Origin: Saprospiraceae bacterium
GTDB lineage: Bacteria > Bacteroidota > Bacteroidia > Chitinophagales > Saprospiraceae
Length of the DNA: 64,000 bases
Direction of reading: 5' to 3'
Assembly: GCA_016714085.1 (NCBI GenBank)
Contig: JADJNW010000004.1
Span: 496,001-560,000, forward strand
Under the pieces are notes generated by a model. It was not told where the DNA came from and made no database searches. It was given only the letters and a program-made list of their open reading frames with translations. Of this stretch, positions 50,745-60,943 are shown one piece after another; within the stretch, counting starts at the first letter, position 1, and every line of letters begins with the position of its first letter. The position numbers and the translations under genes are program-made.

Positions 50745-53063
50745 AGTTTTACCAATTTTTTCACCAAAATCTTTTTTCCACTTGGTTCAAAAAGATTTAA
50801 AAAATAAACCCCTTTCGGAATGTTACGTAGATTCAATATCGCTTCGTTATTGTAAAATGAAAGTGCTTTCTCCTGTAAAAGCTTGCCTTCTATACTATAA
50901 AGCCGGGCATTGAGTACATCGGCATTTTGAATATGAATTACTAAATCCTCGATTGTCGGATTTGGAAAAAGGTGAGCATCTATATGGGCAAAATCGCTCA
51001 CATCGGATACGACATTATCTACTAAGCCATCGCAGTTATCATCCAAACCATCTATTATTTCCGTTGCACTCGGATTCACCATCGCATTATTATCATCGCA
51101 ATCTTCATAATTAACAAATCCATCACCGTCATTATCAATATTGAAATAACGCTCTGCAAAATGAAAAGCGTTAATACCTACTTTTCGACCAATCAAGCGT
51201 CCTGGCATATCGTCAGCTGGTGGATGGATGCCGCCCCAAATGCGTGAAAGACTGCATTGGTCAGAGGCATCGCGGTAGGTTGCCCATTGTAATATTAAAT
51301 CCTGGCTCGGACCTTCTTCAAAGACTAAGAATTCATTCTTTTTGGCAGAAAACTCGCCAATCCCGCCCGGAAAATAAGGATCGCCGGTGAGCAAGGTAAG
51401 CACTTCTGCTGCTGCGCGTGAAAAAGTAGAATGCCCCGAAATATAGCCCGCAAAAGGCGGCGTGACAAACGACGGGCGCTGATAGCCACCAATTCTCTGC
51501 TAAAATCCAGTCAACACCTGCGTTTTGGATCGCTGGGTTTTCGATATAAGTTGGCCCACGCCAAGCATATAATTTAATTTTGCCAACATTTTCATTATTG
51601 TTTCCTGCTAAGGGATCGCCTGCTTTCACCAGATCAATGTATCCGGGTACTAATGGAATGCCTCCAGGATGGTAGTGAGGTAAATTGGAATCTGAGCTTT
51701 GCCCCAGCCGCGCCATATAACGAATCGCTGACACAGGACGGGTATAATCGTACCAACCTTTGATGCCCCAAGCCGACACTGCAGCGTCGTGTACTGCTCC
51801 GCCAAGTATAAAATAGGCCTTTATATCCCATTCTAAATCATCAAGCACAGGGCCAATGCCCTGGAATTTTTTCTCAATTAATGGGTGATCATTCACATAA
51901 TTTAAAATCGTAAACCAATGCCCGGGAGGGGTTTCTGAATTGGGTCCATCCGCCCAAAACTCAGCCAGCACGCGCGTGTAGTCACCTCGAGGTACAATTT
52001 GTGGGATATAAGATTGTCCGGTAACAGGATTGACATCGTGTCCTTCGCCAATATCGCCACCATTTTCACGGTCATAAAAATTGCGCAAACCTTCGATGGT
52101 TGTTGGGTATTGATTCAATTGAATATTGCCAATGGACGCTGGAGATATGTCCCACATCACGCTATCCGTTGCTGTAAGTTGACCCGACCAAGCCGGAACC
52201 AAAGAAAAACTCCATTTGTATTCTTCCGATAAGCCGCCAACAGTAGTCGTATCCAAATGTGGTGGCGCGCCTGGATCATTGTAAACCCAGTATTCTTCAT
52301 TGTCGCGCTGGTGAATCGTAAGGTCTTCATCTGTAAGCGCAAAAGTACTTACCTTTCCCCATTCAGGACTCAGGAAAGGCGGCGTATTGAGTGGAATTAC
52401 ATTGCCATTTTGGTCAATAAAAATAGTAAGCGTCAATGGTTGCCATCGATTTGGATCAGTGATATTCGGATTACCAGGTAGTGCCATCACTAAAGGCGGA
52501 TTGATTGGTTGATAGTAAAGATTTCTATACTCATTTTGCTCATTAGCATTATCCTGCATTCCAAATCTGATAAGCTCGTCAGCAATATAATTACCAAGCG
52601 CAGCAGGAGAGCCGGTTGCATAGTGTTTAGAAACAAATGAGATATCGTAACCCAATTTCATCATCAAAGAATCTAATCGAGCTAAGCTTGTTTCAGCGCC
52701 AGGTGAATTTTGAAAACGATGCTCTAATAAACGATAAGCCGCATAACTAATGGCTTCCTCCTGTGCTGCTTTCTTATCGGTAGGAGCGATAATTCCATCG
52801 AAAGGGCAGGTGAAATTATCTATAGTTTTACCTAAAAAATAAGTGTCCGCCCGATCATCATAAGCTGCCCAAGCGTCATACATGGCAATAGAAGTATGGA
52901 AAAGGTTGCGCGCATGCACCGTGGGACGGGCTAAATCATTGCGAATAGCACTCAATAATGCTTCATTCCATTGGCGAGCGACCGAATGTTGGGCAAACGT
53001 TGATTGCAAACTCAAGATCAAGAAGAGAGAACTTGCGAGCCAAATTGTACATCTACTTTTCAT
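50741..53063 (-). CDS. Vanadium-dependent haloperoxidase-family protein with T9SS sorting domain, frameshifted
   Basis: Signal peptide (LILSLQSTFAQ), then a VCPO/PAP2-type enzyme domain. All three vanadate-site motifs are present: KGWYDYTRPVSAIRYMA, GYISGHSTFSRAAAEVLT and SRIWGGIHPPADD. The second lies across a frame break: the first frame stops at 51333, and the second is needed from about 51485 (YQRPSFVTPPFAGYISGHS). Two missing bases (or one extra) explain it; restored length is about 774. After the enzyme comes a MopE-like Asp-rich segment (NIDNDGDGFVNYEDCDDNN, DGLDDNCDGLVD) and a C-terminal T9SS type A domain (LFPNPTIEDLVIHI to KKILVKKLVKL). Exported through the SprA system. Halide specificity or phosphatase activity unknown. 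Confidence 0.88.
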
Positions 53064-53155
53064 CGGAGTTCATTTTTCAATATGACCTCAAAGTAGATAA
53101 TATATCCAAAAAAGCAATTTGTTTTAAGAATAGATAACGCTTTTTGTAAGCTATT

Positions 53156-54838
53156 TTACGATTTAGCCTTCATTGCTTCATCTCGTAAAGCACGGCGAAG
53201 AATTTTTCCGACGTTTGTCTTAGGCAATTCCTTCCGAAACTCCACGGATTTAGGCACTTTGTAGCCGGTCATATTTTCACGGCAGTATTCGATCAACTCT
53301 TTTTCAGAAAGCGATTGGTCTTTTTTTACCACAAAAAGCTTTACAACTTCACCCGATTTGGCATCAGGAATGCCTACTGCAGCTACTTCCATTATTTTCG
53401 GATGCCCTGCTACAACTTCCTCAATTTCATTCGGATACACATTAAAACCAGAAACCAGGATCATATCTTTCTTCCGATCTACAATCTGGAAAAAGCCATC
53501 CTCGTTCATCGTGCCAATATCGCCCGTGCAAAGCCAGCCATCTACAACGGTTTCAGCAGTAGCATCGGGGCGATTGTAATAGCCTTTCATCACTTGCGGG
53601 CCTTTGATTTGAATCTCACCGACGCCGCCTATACCCAGCACATTATTTTGTTCATCCACGATCCGCATATCCGTAGAAGGAATAGGCAAACCAATCGTGC
53701 CGAGCCGTCCAAGCTTTGCATCAAAAGGATTCGCCGAAGCCACCGGGGAAGATTCGGTCATTCCATAACCTTCGGCGAGGAAACAACCTGTAAGTTGCTG
53801 CCAACGCTCGGCTACCGGACGCTGCAATGCCATACCACCTGCCACCGTTACTTTAAGTGCACTAAAATCAATCGTTTTGAAATCATCGTGATTCATCATC
53901 GCATTAAATAAAGTATTCAAACCTGAAACCACCGAAACCGGATAGGATTTCAAGGCTTTGAGTACAGACGCAATATCCCGTGCATTGGTTACCATTACAT
54001 TCATGCTGCCGATGCCTAGCATCCCAAAGCAATTGACCGTGAGCGCGAAAATATGATACAATGGCAAAGCACAAAGCGCCACCTCACTCCCTTCTTTCAG
54101 ATAAGGTGACATCCAGGCTTTCATTTGCAGCATATTGGAAACGATATTATAATTCGTCAGCATCGCGCCTTTGGCTACGCCAGTCGTTCCGCCGGTATAT
54201 TGCAAAAAGATGGTATCATCGGGATGTCCCTGAAAGTCCTTTATCGTGAATTTTTTACCTTGACTCAAGGCATCGCCAAAGGAAACCGTGTTGGGAATAT
54301 CGAATTTGGGTACCATCCTTTTGATGCTGCGCACCACAAAATTGACAATATTCCCTTTAGGAAATCCCAGCATCTCACCAATACTAGTAATAATAATGGT
54401 TTTGATTTGTGTATCGGGAAGAATTTTTTGGAGATTCGCCGCAAAATTTTCAACGATAACAATCGCCTTAGCCCCGGAATCATTGAATTGGTGCAACATT
54501 TCTCTTGGGGTGTAAAGCGGATTTGTATTCACTACTACCAATCCTGCCCGAAGCGCTCCAAATAAAGCAATCGGATATTGTAGCAAATTGGGCATCATAA
54601 TGGCGATCTTATCGCCGGGCTCCAAGCCACGAGAATGCAAATAAGCGCCAAAACTCTGCGAAAGTTTATCGATCTGCGCAAAGGTCATTTCCTTACCCAT
54701 GCAAGAAAAAGCAGGCTTGGCAGCATATTTTTTCAAGGATTCATCCAATAATTGTAGCACCGTAGCGTATTCCTCCGGGTTAATATTAGCAGGGATTCCG
54801 CTTGGGTAGTTCTTGAGCCAGGGGCGCTGTTCACTCAT
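53156..54838 (-). CDS. Long-chain fatty-acid-CoA ligase (FadD type)
   Basis: 560 residues, complete. Activates fatty acids with ATP and CoA through an acyl-adenylate. AMP-binding motif YTGGTTGVAKGAMLTN at about residue 210, EGYGMTESSPVASANP at about 360, GWLCTGDIGTMNEDGFFQIVDRKKDMILVSGFNVYPNEIEEV at about 440-485, and the catalytic Lys region KTNVGKILRRALRDE near the C-terminus. No signal peptide; cytoplasmic or membrane-associated. Stands alone, and its leader is AT-rich. Medium- versus long-chain preference cannot be told. Confidence 0.93.
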   Translation of the reverse strand: MSEQRPWLKNYPSGIPANINPEEYATVLQLLDESLKKYAAKPAFSCMGKEMTFAQIDKLSQSFGAYLHSRGLEPGDKIAIMMPNLLQYPIALFGALRAGLVVVNTNPLYTPREMLHQFNDSGAKAIVIVENFAANLQKILPDTQIKTIIITSIGEMLGFPKGNIVNFVVRSIKRMVPKFDIPNTVSFGDALSQGKKFTIKDFQGHPDDTIFLQYTGGTTGVAKGAMLTNYNIVSNMLQMKAWMSPYLKEGSEVALCALPLYHIFALTVNCFGMLGIGSMNVMVTNARDIASVLKALKSYPVSVVSGLNTLFNAMMNHDDFKTIDFSALKVTVAGGMALQRPVAERWQQLTGCFLAEGYGMTESSPVASANPFDAKLGRLGTIGLPIPSTDMRIVDEQNNVLGIGGVGEIQIKGPQVMKGYYNRPDATAETVVDGWLCTGDIGTMNEDGFFQIVDRKKDMILVSGFNVYPNEIEEVVAGHPKIMEVAAVGIPDAKSGEVVKLFVVKKDQSLSEKELIEYCRENMTGYKVPKSVEFRKELPKTNVGKILRRALRDEAMKAKS

Positions 54839-55029
54839 ACCTTTCTTGGTTTTAAATCTGGTTTTTATTGTAACAACAAAACTTTACAAAATTTCATTTT
54901 AGAAGGTGTTAAAATAACAATTTTTCTTTTGCAATAGAAACCCTTCTTAACATTTTTGCATAGAGCCGCAAATATAAGCTTCCCAAAGCTTTATTTTTCA
55001 AATCCTTTCTTTTTTTCCTGGAATTGTTA

Positions 55030-55037
55030 TACCTTTG
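55030..55037 (+). promoter_or_regulatory. -7 box for rpsA
   Basis: TACCTTTG matches TAnnTTTG, 43 nt before the rpsA ATG. The -33 region is T-rich but has no clear TTG at the ideal distance. Confidence 0.5.
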
Positions 55038-55080
55038 CCCCGCTAAAAAATATTCGTTCACCTTTAAAAGCATTCTTTCA

Positions 55081-57087
55081 ATGCTAGAAGAAAAAGATTT
55101 AACCGACGACATCCAGGAAAACGAGGAATCGACGCTGGATGATGCCCTCAAAACAGAGGAAACAGAAGTGGTAGAAGATACCCCTGAGGTAACAGACGAA
55201 ACAGAAGATGTAGTAGCTGGAAATGATGAAGAGGAAGTAGAAGTGGAAGTGGTCGATATTGAAGAATTGATTGAATTGGAAACCGCTTCTGGTGCACATG
55301 ATGATTACGACTGGGCTTCGAGTAGTAAGCGGGGTCATGTATATTCGAAGGATGAAGCTGCTAAATATGTTCAGCAGTACGAGTCAACGATGACCGCTGT
55401 ATTGGAAAATGAAATTGTGGCAGGCAAGGTTACCTCTATTAATGATGGCGATGTTGTGCTTGACATCAATTACAAATCCGATGGGTTGGTCCCGCTTTCT
55501 GAATTCCGCGATATTCCGGATTTGAAAATTGGCGATTCGGTAGATGTATATGTAGAACAGCAAGAGGATGCACGAGGTCAATTGGTACTTTCTCGTCGCA
55601 AAGCGAAGTTGCTGCGCGCTTGGGAACGTATTGTAGATTCTTACGAAAATGGTACGGTGATAAAAGGCACGGTGATCAGCAAAACCAAAGGTGGTTTGAT
55701 CGTGGATGCGGGTGGTCTGGAAACTTTCTTGCCGGGTTCGCAGATTGACATCAAGCCGATTATCGATTACGATTCATACGTGGGTAAAACGATGGAATTC
55801 AAGGTGGTGAAAATCAATGAAACCATCAAGAATGCTGTTGTTTCGCATAAAGCGCTTATCGAAAGCGATCTTGCTGAGCAGCGCGAGCAAATTATCTCCG
55901 GCCTTGAAAAAGGTCAGGTACTTGAAGGCTTGGTCAAGAATATTACCGATTTTGGTGCGTTCCTTGATCTGGGCGGTGTAGATGGTCTCTTGTACATTAC
56001 CGATATTTCCTGGGGTCGCATCAGCCATCCGGGCGAAGTATTGCAACTCAACCAGAAGATCAACGTGGTGGTGCTCGATTTTGACGAGAATAAGAAACGT
56101 ATCTCATTGGGCTTGAAGCAATTGCAACCACATCCTTGGGAAGTACTCAATGCCGATATTCAGGAAAGTTCTACTGTAAAAGGCAAGATTGTCAATATCG
56201 AAGACTACGGTGCATTCCTTGAAATCCACCCAGGCGTAGAAGGTTTGATCCACGTTTCGGAAGTGACCTGGAGCAACCAGCCCGTCAATGCGCGTGAATT
56301 CTTCAAACTCGGTCAGGAACACGAAGCGAAAGTGGTTACGATTGATCGAGAAGAGCGTAAGATGTCCTTGAGTCTCAAGCAATTGCAAAGAGACCCTTGG
56401 AGCGAAATCGAAAATACCTACCCACTCAACAGTCGCCACGCCGGCGAGGTGAAAAACCTTACCCCTTATGGCGTATTTGTTGAATTGCAGGACGGTATCG
56501 GTGGTATGGTGCACATTTCTGACTTATCCTGGACGAAGCGTTTCAACCATCCTTCGGAATTCACGAAAGTGGGCGAGAAAATCGATGTAGTTATCCTTGA
56601 TATTGATAAAGAAAATCGCAAGTTATCGCTCGGGCACAAGCAAATCGAAGAAAATCCTTGGGATACCTTCGAAGCAGTGTTCCCAGTAGGTTCTTATCAC
56701 GAGGCAACCATCCTGCGCCGCGACGATCGTGGAGCGATTGTACAATTGCCTTATGGTTTGGAGGCTTATGCGCCAATCAAGCATATTCGCAAAGAGGATA
56801 ATACACTCGCAGAAGTGGAAGAAACGTTGACAGTGAAAGTGATTGAATTCAACCGCGACGACAAGCGCATTCTGGTATCGCACTTGCGCTATCTGGAAGA
56901 CATTCGCCGCGAAGCGGAAGAAGAAGTGAAGAAAGAAAAAGACGAAGAAAAACAGAAGACGCGTTCAGCAGTGAAAAAAACACAAGATAGTGTAGAACGC
57001 TCGACGCTCGGTGATCTGGATGTGTTCTCGCAATTGAAAGAGCAACTCGAAGGACAGGAGCAAAGTGAGGACAAAGACGCTGAATAA
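55081..57087 (+). CDS. rpsA: 30S ribosomal protein S1 (bS1) with acidic N-terminal extension
   Basis: 668 residues from ATG 55081; an in-frame start at 55024 falls before the -7 box and was rejected. Residues 1-85 are strongly acidic (EETEVVEDTPEVTDETEDVV, EEEVEVEVVDIEELIELE). Six S1 RNA-binding domains follow, for example AGKVTSINDGDVVLDINYKSDGLVPLSEF, LEGLVKNITDFGAFLDLGGVDGLLYITDISWGRISHP, VKGKIVNIEDYGAFLEIHPGVEGLIHVSE and AGEVKNLTPYGVFVELQDGIGGMVHISDLSW. The tail is charged. S1 brings mRNA to the 30S, which matters in a phylum with little Shine-Dalgarno use. Confidence 0.96.
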   Translation: MLEEKDLTDDIQENEESTLDDALKTEETEVVEDTPEVTDETEDVVAGNDEEEVEVEVVDIEELIELETASGAHDDYDWASSSKRGHVYSKDEAAKYVQQYESTMTAVLENEIVAGKVTSINDGDVVLDINYKSDGLVPLSEFRDIPDLKIGDSVDVYVEQQEDARGQLVLSRRKAKLLRAWERIVDSYENGTVIKGTVISKTKGGLIVDAGGLETFLPGSQIDIKPIIDYDSYVGKTMEFKVVKINETIKNAVVSHKALIESDLAEQREQIISGLEKGQVLEGLVKNITDFGAFLDLGGVDGLLYITDISWGRISHPGEVLQLNQKINVVVLDFDENKKRISLGLKQLQPHPWEVLNADIQESSTVKGKIVNIEDYGAFLEIHPGVEGLIHVSEVTWSNQPVNAREFFKLGQEHEAKVVTIDREERKMSLSLKQLQRDPWSEIENTYPLNSRHAGEVKNLTPYGVFVELQDGIGGMVHISDLSWTKRFNHPSEFTKVGEKIDVVILDIDKENRKLSLGHKQIEENPWDTFEAVFPVGSYHEATILRRDDRGAIVQLPYGLEAYAPIKHIRKEDNTLAEVEETLTVKVIEFNRDDKRILVSHLRYLEDIRREAEEEVKKEKDEEKQKTRSAVKKTQDSVERSTLGDLDVFSQLKEQLEGQEQSEDKDAE

Positions 57088-57113
57088 TTTTTGATATAAC
57101 TGAATAATTGCAA

Positions 57114-57156
57114 TGCCCTAAAGCTTCTTGATTGAGGTTTTAGGGCAATTTTTTTG
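57114..57156 (+). terminator. Terminator after rpsA
   Basis: TGCCCTAAA (57114-57122) pairs with TTTAGGGCA (57139-57147), and the stem continues inward with a few weaker pairs. ATTTTTTT follows. A clear intrinsic terminator 26 nt after the stop codon. Confidence 0.9.
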
Positions 57157-57256
57157 AGTAGAGCGGTATTGTGGATTTTATTTAATTATTGTAATATTTT
57201 TAAAAATTATAGCAGTGTAATTAATGATAAATAAATATTTCATCCAATTTATTCAC

Positions 57257-58288
57257 TTAATTTGATGCATCCTTATCCACATCTGTAATAAACTGAATCA
57301 CGCCATTCATAAATACTTCCTGATCATCCCACATAGCGAGGTGGCTACCATTTGGACAATATAAATAACGCCCGTTCTGCACCAATTTGCTCATTTCTTC
57401 CATTTCTTCAGGGTTCATCGTGTCGTACTTCGCACCAACGGTAAGCGTGGGCACGCGCAGTTCTTTCAAGCGATCCCATACGCTCCAGCCTTTCAAGATG
57501 CCGCCCGGCACAAATTCACTTGGGCCTTGCATATATTCATATACGAACAAATTAGCATGTTTCAAACTGCGCATAGCAGGGTCGGGCCAAGGATTCAAGC
57601 GACAAAGATGCTTTAAATAATATTCATTAAAAACCATTTCCTGGTACACCGGATTATGATAATCACCTTTATCTTCATACGATTTTAAAGAATCGATCAA
57701 ACTCGGACGCATCTGGCTTCGCAACTGTGCATTGTATGCTTCGTATTTATTAAAATCTGCAGTCATATTACAGATAATCAATCCTTTAAGATTGTCTTGA
57801 TATTTTAATGCGTATTCCATCGCCAGCATACCGCCCCAGGAATTGCCAAGTAAATAAAAATTGTCAGGCGTCAATCCCAATGCTTTTCTGACCTGCTCCA
57901 CTTCCTCCACAAAGCGCTCGATCGTCCAAAGGCTTGTATCATTGGGCTGATCGGAGTAATAAGAACCCAATTGATCATATTCGTAAAATTCGATATTTGC
58001 TTGCGGAAAAAAGCTTTCAAAGCATTCCATATATTCATGCGTCATCGCCGGGCCGCCATGCAAGAGTAAGACTTTGATATTATCGTTTTTACCAAAACGT
58101 TTCGTCCATACTTTGTAGCCGCCATCGATGTCAATCATCTGAATACCAGCCATTTGGAATGCTCCGGGCGTTTCAAAATCGAGATAATCACAAGCGCTGG
58201 AATCTGCTGGATCGGTGGAAGTTTGCTGACAAGAAAAGAGTGCAAAAGCCAGCAATAAGAATGGCATTAAATTGGTTAGATACTTCAT
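57257..58288 (-). CDS. Alpha/beta-hydrolase lipoprotein, proline iminopeptidase family
   Basis: 343 residues. Lipoprotein signal LLLAFALFSC with lipobox Cys. The fold shows VLLLHGGPAMTHEYMECFESF (oxyanion HGGP motif of S33 peptidases), LLGNSWGGMLAMEYAL with the nucleophile Ser, the acid in VGAKYDTMNPEEM and the catalytic His in NGSHLAMWDD. Proline iminopeptidases release N-terminal proline from peptides. Here the enzyme would be outside the inner membrane, so a role in peptide uptake or another ester or amide substrate is possible. Single gene between the rpsA terminator and the divergent response regulator. Confidence 0.9.
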   Translation of the reverse strand: MKYLTNLMPFLLLAFALFSCQQTSTDPADSSACDYLDFETPGAFQMAGIQMIDIDGGYKVWTKRFGKNDNIKVLLLHGGPAMTHEYMECFESFFPQANIEFYEYDQLGSYYSDQPNDTSLWTIERFVEEVEQVRKALGLTPDNFYLLGNSWGGMLAMEYALKYQDNLKGLIICNMTADFNKYEAYNAQLRSQMRPSLIDSLKSYEDKGDYHNPVYQEMVFNEYYLKHLCRLNPWPDPAMRSLKHANLFVYEYMQGPSEFVPGGILKGWSVWDRLKELRVPTLTVGAKYDTMNPEEMEEMSKLVQNGRYLYCPNGSHLAMWDDQEVFMNGVIQFITDVDKDASN

Positions 58289-58451
58289 ACTTAAAGGGTT
58301 TTAAGGCTTGGAAAATGTGTTGTTCTGATAAAGTATTAAGTGAAATTAATAAAGATTTTTGAAATTTATTCCCGAATCAAAACTTAAAAGCGCTGGATTG
58401 CATTATTTTGTAAACAATCCTGAAGAATAAAGGAATCATTAAGTACATATT

Positions 58452-59150
58452 ATGAATCGAGATAAAAACATCTTGGTAGTTGAGGACGATCTGAATCTGG
58501 GATTTCTACTAGTAGAATTTCTCGAAAGCGAAGGTTTTTTTGTGAAACTCTGCAAAGACGGGCAAATGGGACTCCAAGCCATCCAGCGCAATCGCTTTGA
58601 CCTCTGCATCCTGGATGTAATGATGCCTCGTATGGACGGGTTTACGCTCGCCGAGCAAATCCGCAAGCAGACCGAGCAGATGCCCTTTGTATTTCTTACC
58701 GCCAAATCGCGCAAAGAGGACAAACTCAAAGGTTATGCCCAGGGTGCGGAAGATTATATCACTAAGCCTTTTGATGAACAAGAATTATTATGTAAAATCA
58801 ATGTAATTCTGCGCCGAAAGCATCAAAATGCAGTCGTTGAGCAGCCTGCTCACCAATTTCAAATCGGGGATTATTTCTTCGATTATGACCTCCAGGAATT
58901 GCGTTATCACGATGAAATCACGCGTCTTACCGAGAAAGAAAATGAGATTTTGCGCTTGCTTTGTCTCCACCAAAACCAAATCCTTCGCCGCGAAGAAGCC
59001 GTCGAACAAGTGTATGGCCGCAAAGACTATTTCCTGGGCCGCAGCTTCGATGTATTTATCTCCCGCCTCCGCAAATTATTGCAGCACGATGCCCGCATCA
59101 GCATTGAAAATGTGTTCAAAGTGGGGTTTATTTTGAAGGTGGAAATTTAA
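58452..59150 (+). CDS. Orphan OmpR/PhoB-family response regulator
   Basis: 232 residues. Receiver with acidic pocket EDD (residues 11-13), phospho-acceptor Asp55 (LCILDVMMPRMDG), VFLTAKS and DYITKPFDEQ. The DNA-binding winged helix is RLTEKENEILRLLCLHQNQILRREEAVEQVYGRKDYFLGRSFDVFISRLRKLL. It closely resembles the regulator at 37086-37808 in layout and length, so the two are paralogues. No histidine kinase gene lies next to it, so its kinase must be elsewhere, possibly the one at 37937. Confidence 0.93.
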   Translation: MNRDKNILVVEDDLNLGFLLVEFLESEGFFVKLCKDGQMGLQAIQRNRFDLCILDVMMPRMDGFTLAEQIRKQTEQMPFVFLTAKSRKEDKLKGYAQGAEDYITKPFDEQELLCKINVILRRKHQNAVVEQPAHQFQIGDYFFDYDLQELRYHDEITRLTEKENEILRLLCLHQNQILRREEAVEQVYGRKDYFLGRSFDVFISRLRKLLQHDARISIENVFKVGFILKVEI

Positions 59151-59185
59151 ATTCAAATAATAATTTATGCGTATTTATTTTAAAA

Positions 59186-59443
59186 TCAAGCCTCTCTCTT
59201 TTTTATTTCTGAACTAATGCTACCCAAAATGCCTGATATAGGCGCGATAATCGCAGTTAAACTCGCCAATGGAACAACCAATAGTGTATTACTGGATTTC
59301 CAGCTACCGTTGGCCATGATATATATCACTATTCCGGCATAAATAAGTATAATAGCGCCCAGCGTGTAAACAATTGCACTTATCGTTTTCTTCCTAGATT
59401 TTAATTCATCTATAGAATAATCTTGCAATTTCTTTCCTGCCAT
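59186..59443 (-). CDS. Small two-helix membrane protein, uncharacterised
   Basis: 85 residues: a charged N-terminus (MAGKKLQDYSIDELKSRKK), two membrane helices (TISAIVYTLGAIILIYAGIVIYIM and LLVVPLASLTAIIAPISGIL) and a charged end (SSEIKKREA). Family not recognised; similar short proteins are common in Bacteroidota. It converges with the response regulator and ends 36 nt from that gene's stop. The upstream aminotransferase gene ends 29 nt before its start on the same strand, so they may share a transcript. Confidence 0.75.
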   Translation of the reverse strand: MAGKKLQDYSIDELKSRKKTISAIVYTLGAIILIYAGIVIYIMANGSWKSSNTLLVVPLASLTAIIAPISGILGSISSEIKKREA

Positions 59444-59472
59444 GATATAAATATAATAATTTTATTAAAATA

Positions 59473-60732
59473 TTAACCCAAATCTTTTAATGCAGCTACA
59501 AAAGTGTCCAGTTCTTTTAAAGAAGTGTAAACATTTGGCGTGATGCGACAACCATGCACACCCGCGCCATTAATCGCTACCGTCCAGATGCGATACTTTT
59601 TCAAAAGCGTTTCCGCTAATTCCGCGGGTTTCATGTCTTTGACGCCCACATTCGCAATCGCACAAGAACGCTTGGGGTCTTCAGGTGTATTTAAAATAAT
59701 ATGCGGTAAGCCGCGCACTTTATTCGTCCAGTAATTTTGCAAATAACGCAGCCGCGCTTCCTTGCGCTCTGGCCCGAGGCGGAGGTAATATTCAATGGCA
59801 TTCCCAATCGCCAGATCGGTATGCACCGGATGCGTGCCCGTATGATTTAATCGAAGAATATCGTCTTCTTTGCGTCCCATTTCACCGAAAAGCTGCCAAA
59901 TCTGTGGAATTTTCTCTTTTTTTACATATAAAAAGCCCGCGCCCAGTGGCGTACTCAGCCATTTATGCAAACTACAGCCATAATAATCGCAACCTAAATC
60001 CTTGACAGAGAATTGAATATGCGCGAAAGCGTGCGCACCGTCCACCATCACCTCCACGCCTTTGCTATGCGCCATATCGCAGATTTTGCGGATGGGCAGG
60101 ATATGTCCGGTAATATTGATCATGTGACAAACCATGAGCAGCTTGGTCTTTGGCGTGATCGCTTTGGCATACAAAGCCACGATTTCTTCGTCCGATTTAG
60201 GATGATTCGGCACGGAAACTTCCTTCAATACGACGCCGTGGCGTTTTTCAACCAATTTGAACATATCGCGCATCGCGCCGTAGTCTTGCTCCGCCATAAT
60301 TGCCTCGTCGCCTGCTTTCCAGGGGAAACCGCCGATGATCGTATCCAAGGATTCCGTCGTATTGCGCGTGATGATTAGTTCATCCGAAGAGCAACCCGCC
60401 AACTCTGCAAGCCTTGCGGCCACTGCTTTTTTGTTGTCCCACTGAACCGTGCGCATATAATGCGAGCCTTGATAATTGACTTCCCGAACATGATGGATAA
60501 AATTTTCCAGCGTTTCCTGAGGAGAGATGCAATAATAGCCATTTTCGAGATTGATATAATCGGGTTTGAGGCGATAATCGCTGCGGATTTGCATCCAAAA
60601 GTCCTCATTTTCAGCAGCTTCCGCCGGAGAAAGATGTTTTACGGAACGCGTCCATTGATCCAGATTTTTAAAAATGACGGGTGCGCCAAGACCGAGAACA
60701 GGCAATTGCCGCAGGAAAGTACGTTTATCCAT
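59473..60732 (-). CDS. Class V aminotransferase (isopenicillin-N-epimerase/cysteine-desulfurase-like)
   Basis: 419 residues. The N-terminus MDKRTFLRQLPVLGLGAPVIF resembles a Tat or Sec signal but has no twin arginine. PLP-fold motifs: LENGYYCISPQETLENF, ELIITRNTTESLDTIIGGFPWKAGDEAIMAEQDYGAMRDMF, VEVMVDGAHAFAHIQF and the PLP lysine in YYGCSLHKWLSTPLGAGFLY. The group includes isopenicillin-N-epimerase-like enzymes of unknown substrate; there is no catalytic Cys loop as in desulfurases. Possibly exported. A heptad array lies in its leader. Confidence 0.88.
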   Translation of the reverse strand: MDKRTFLRQLPVLGLGAPVIFKNLDQWTRSVKHLSPAEAAENEDFWMQIRSDYRLKPDYINLENGYYCISPQETLENFIHHVREVNYQGSHYMRTVQWDNKKAVAARLAELAGCSSDELIITRNTTESLDTIIGGFPWKAGDEAIMAEQDYGAMRDMFKLVEKRHGVVLKEVSVPNHPKSDEEIVALYAKAITPKTKLLMVCHMINITGHILPIRKICDMAHSKGVEVMVDGAHAFAHIQFSVKDLGCDYYGCSLHKWLSTPLGAGFLYVKKEKIPQIWQLFGEMGRKEDDILRLNHTGTHPVHTDLAIGNAIEYYLRLGPERKEARLRYLQNYWTNKVRGLPHIILNTPEDPKRSCAIANVGVKDMKPAELAETLLKKYRIWTVAINGAGVHGCRITPNVYTSLKELDTFVAALKDLG

Positions 60733-60753
60733 GACGAATAGAGTTTTACGCTA

Positions 60754-60788
60754 AGTTGGAAGTACAAGGTACGAAGTTGGAAATTCAA
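60754..60788. repeat. Heptad array upstream of the class V aminotransferase
   Basis: AGTTGGA, AGTACAA, GGTACGA, AGTTGGA, AATTCAA: five units in phase, 21 nt before the gene's start on the minus strand. GT at positions 2-3 is constant in four. Confidence 0.75.
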
Positions 60789-60943
60789 TCAGTTGAAAAA
60801 CAGCTAGTTGATTCTTATTATACCTTGTCTTCGATTGAAATTATTTTTCTTGGGAATGAAAATAGAAGTTTTGCGGGACTTTGAGAAGAAGGTGCGGATT
60901 AATCTTCTATTATCTTTTTTAAATTGGGATTAAACTACATTTT

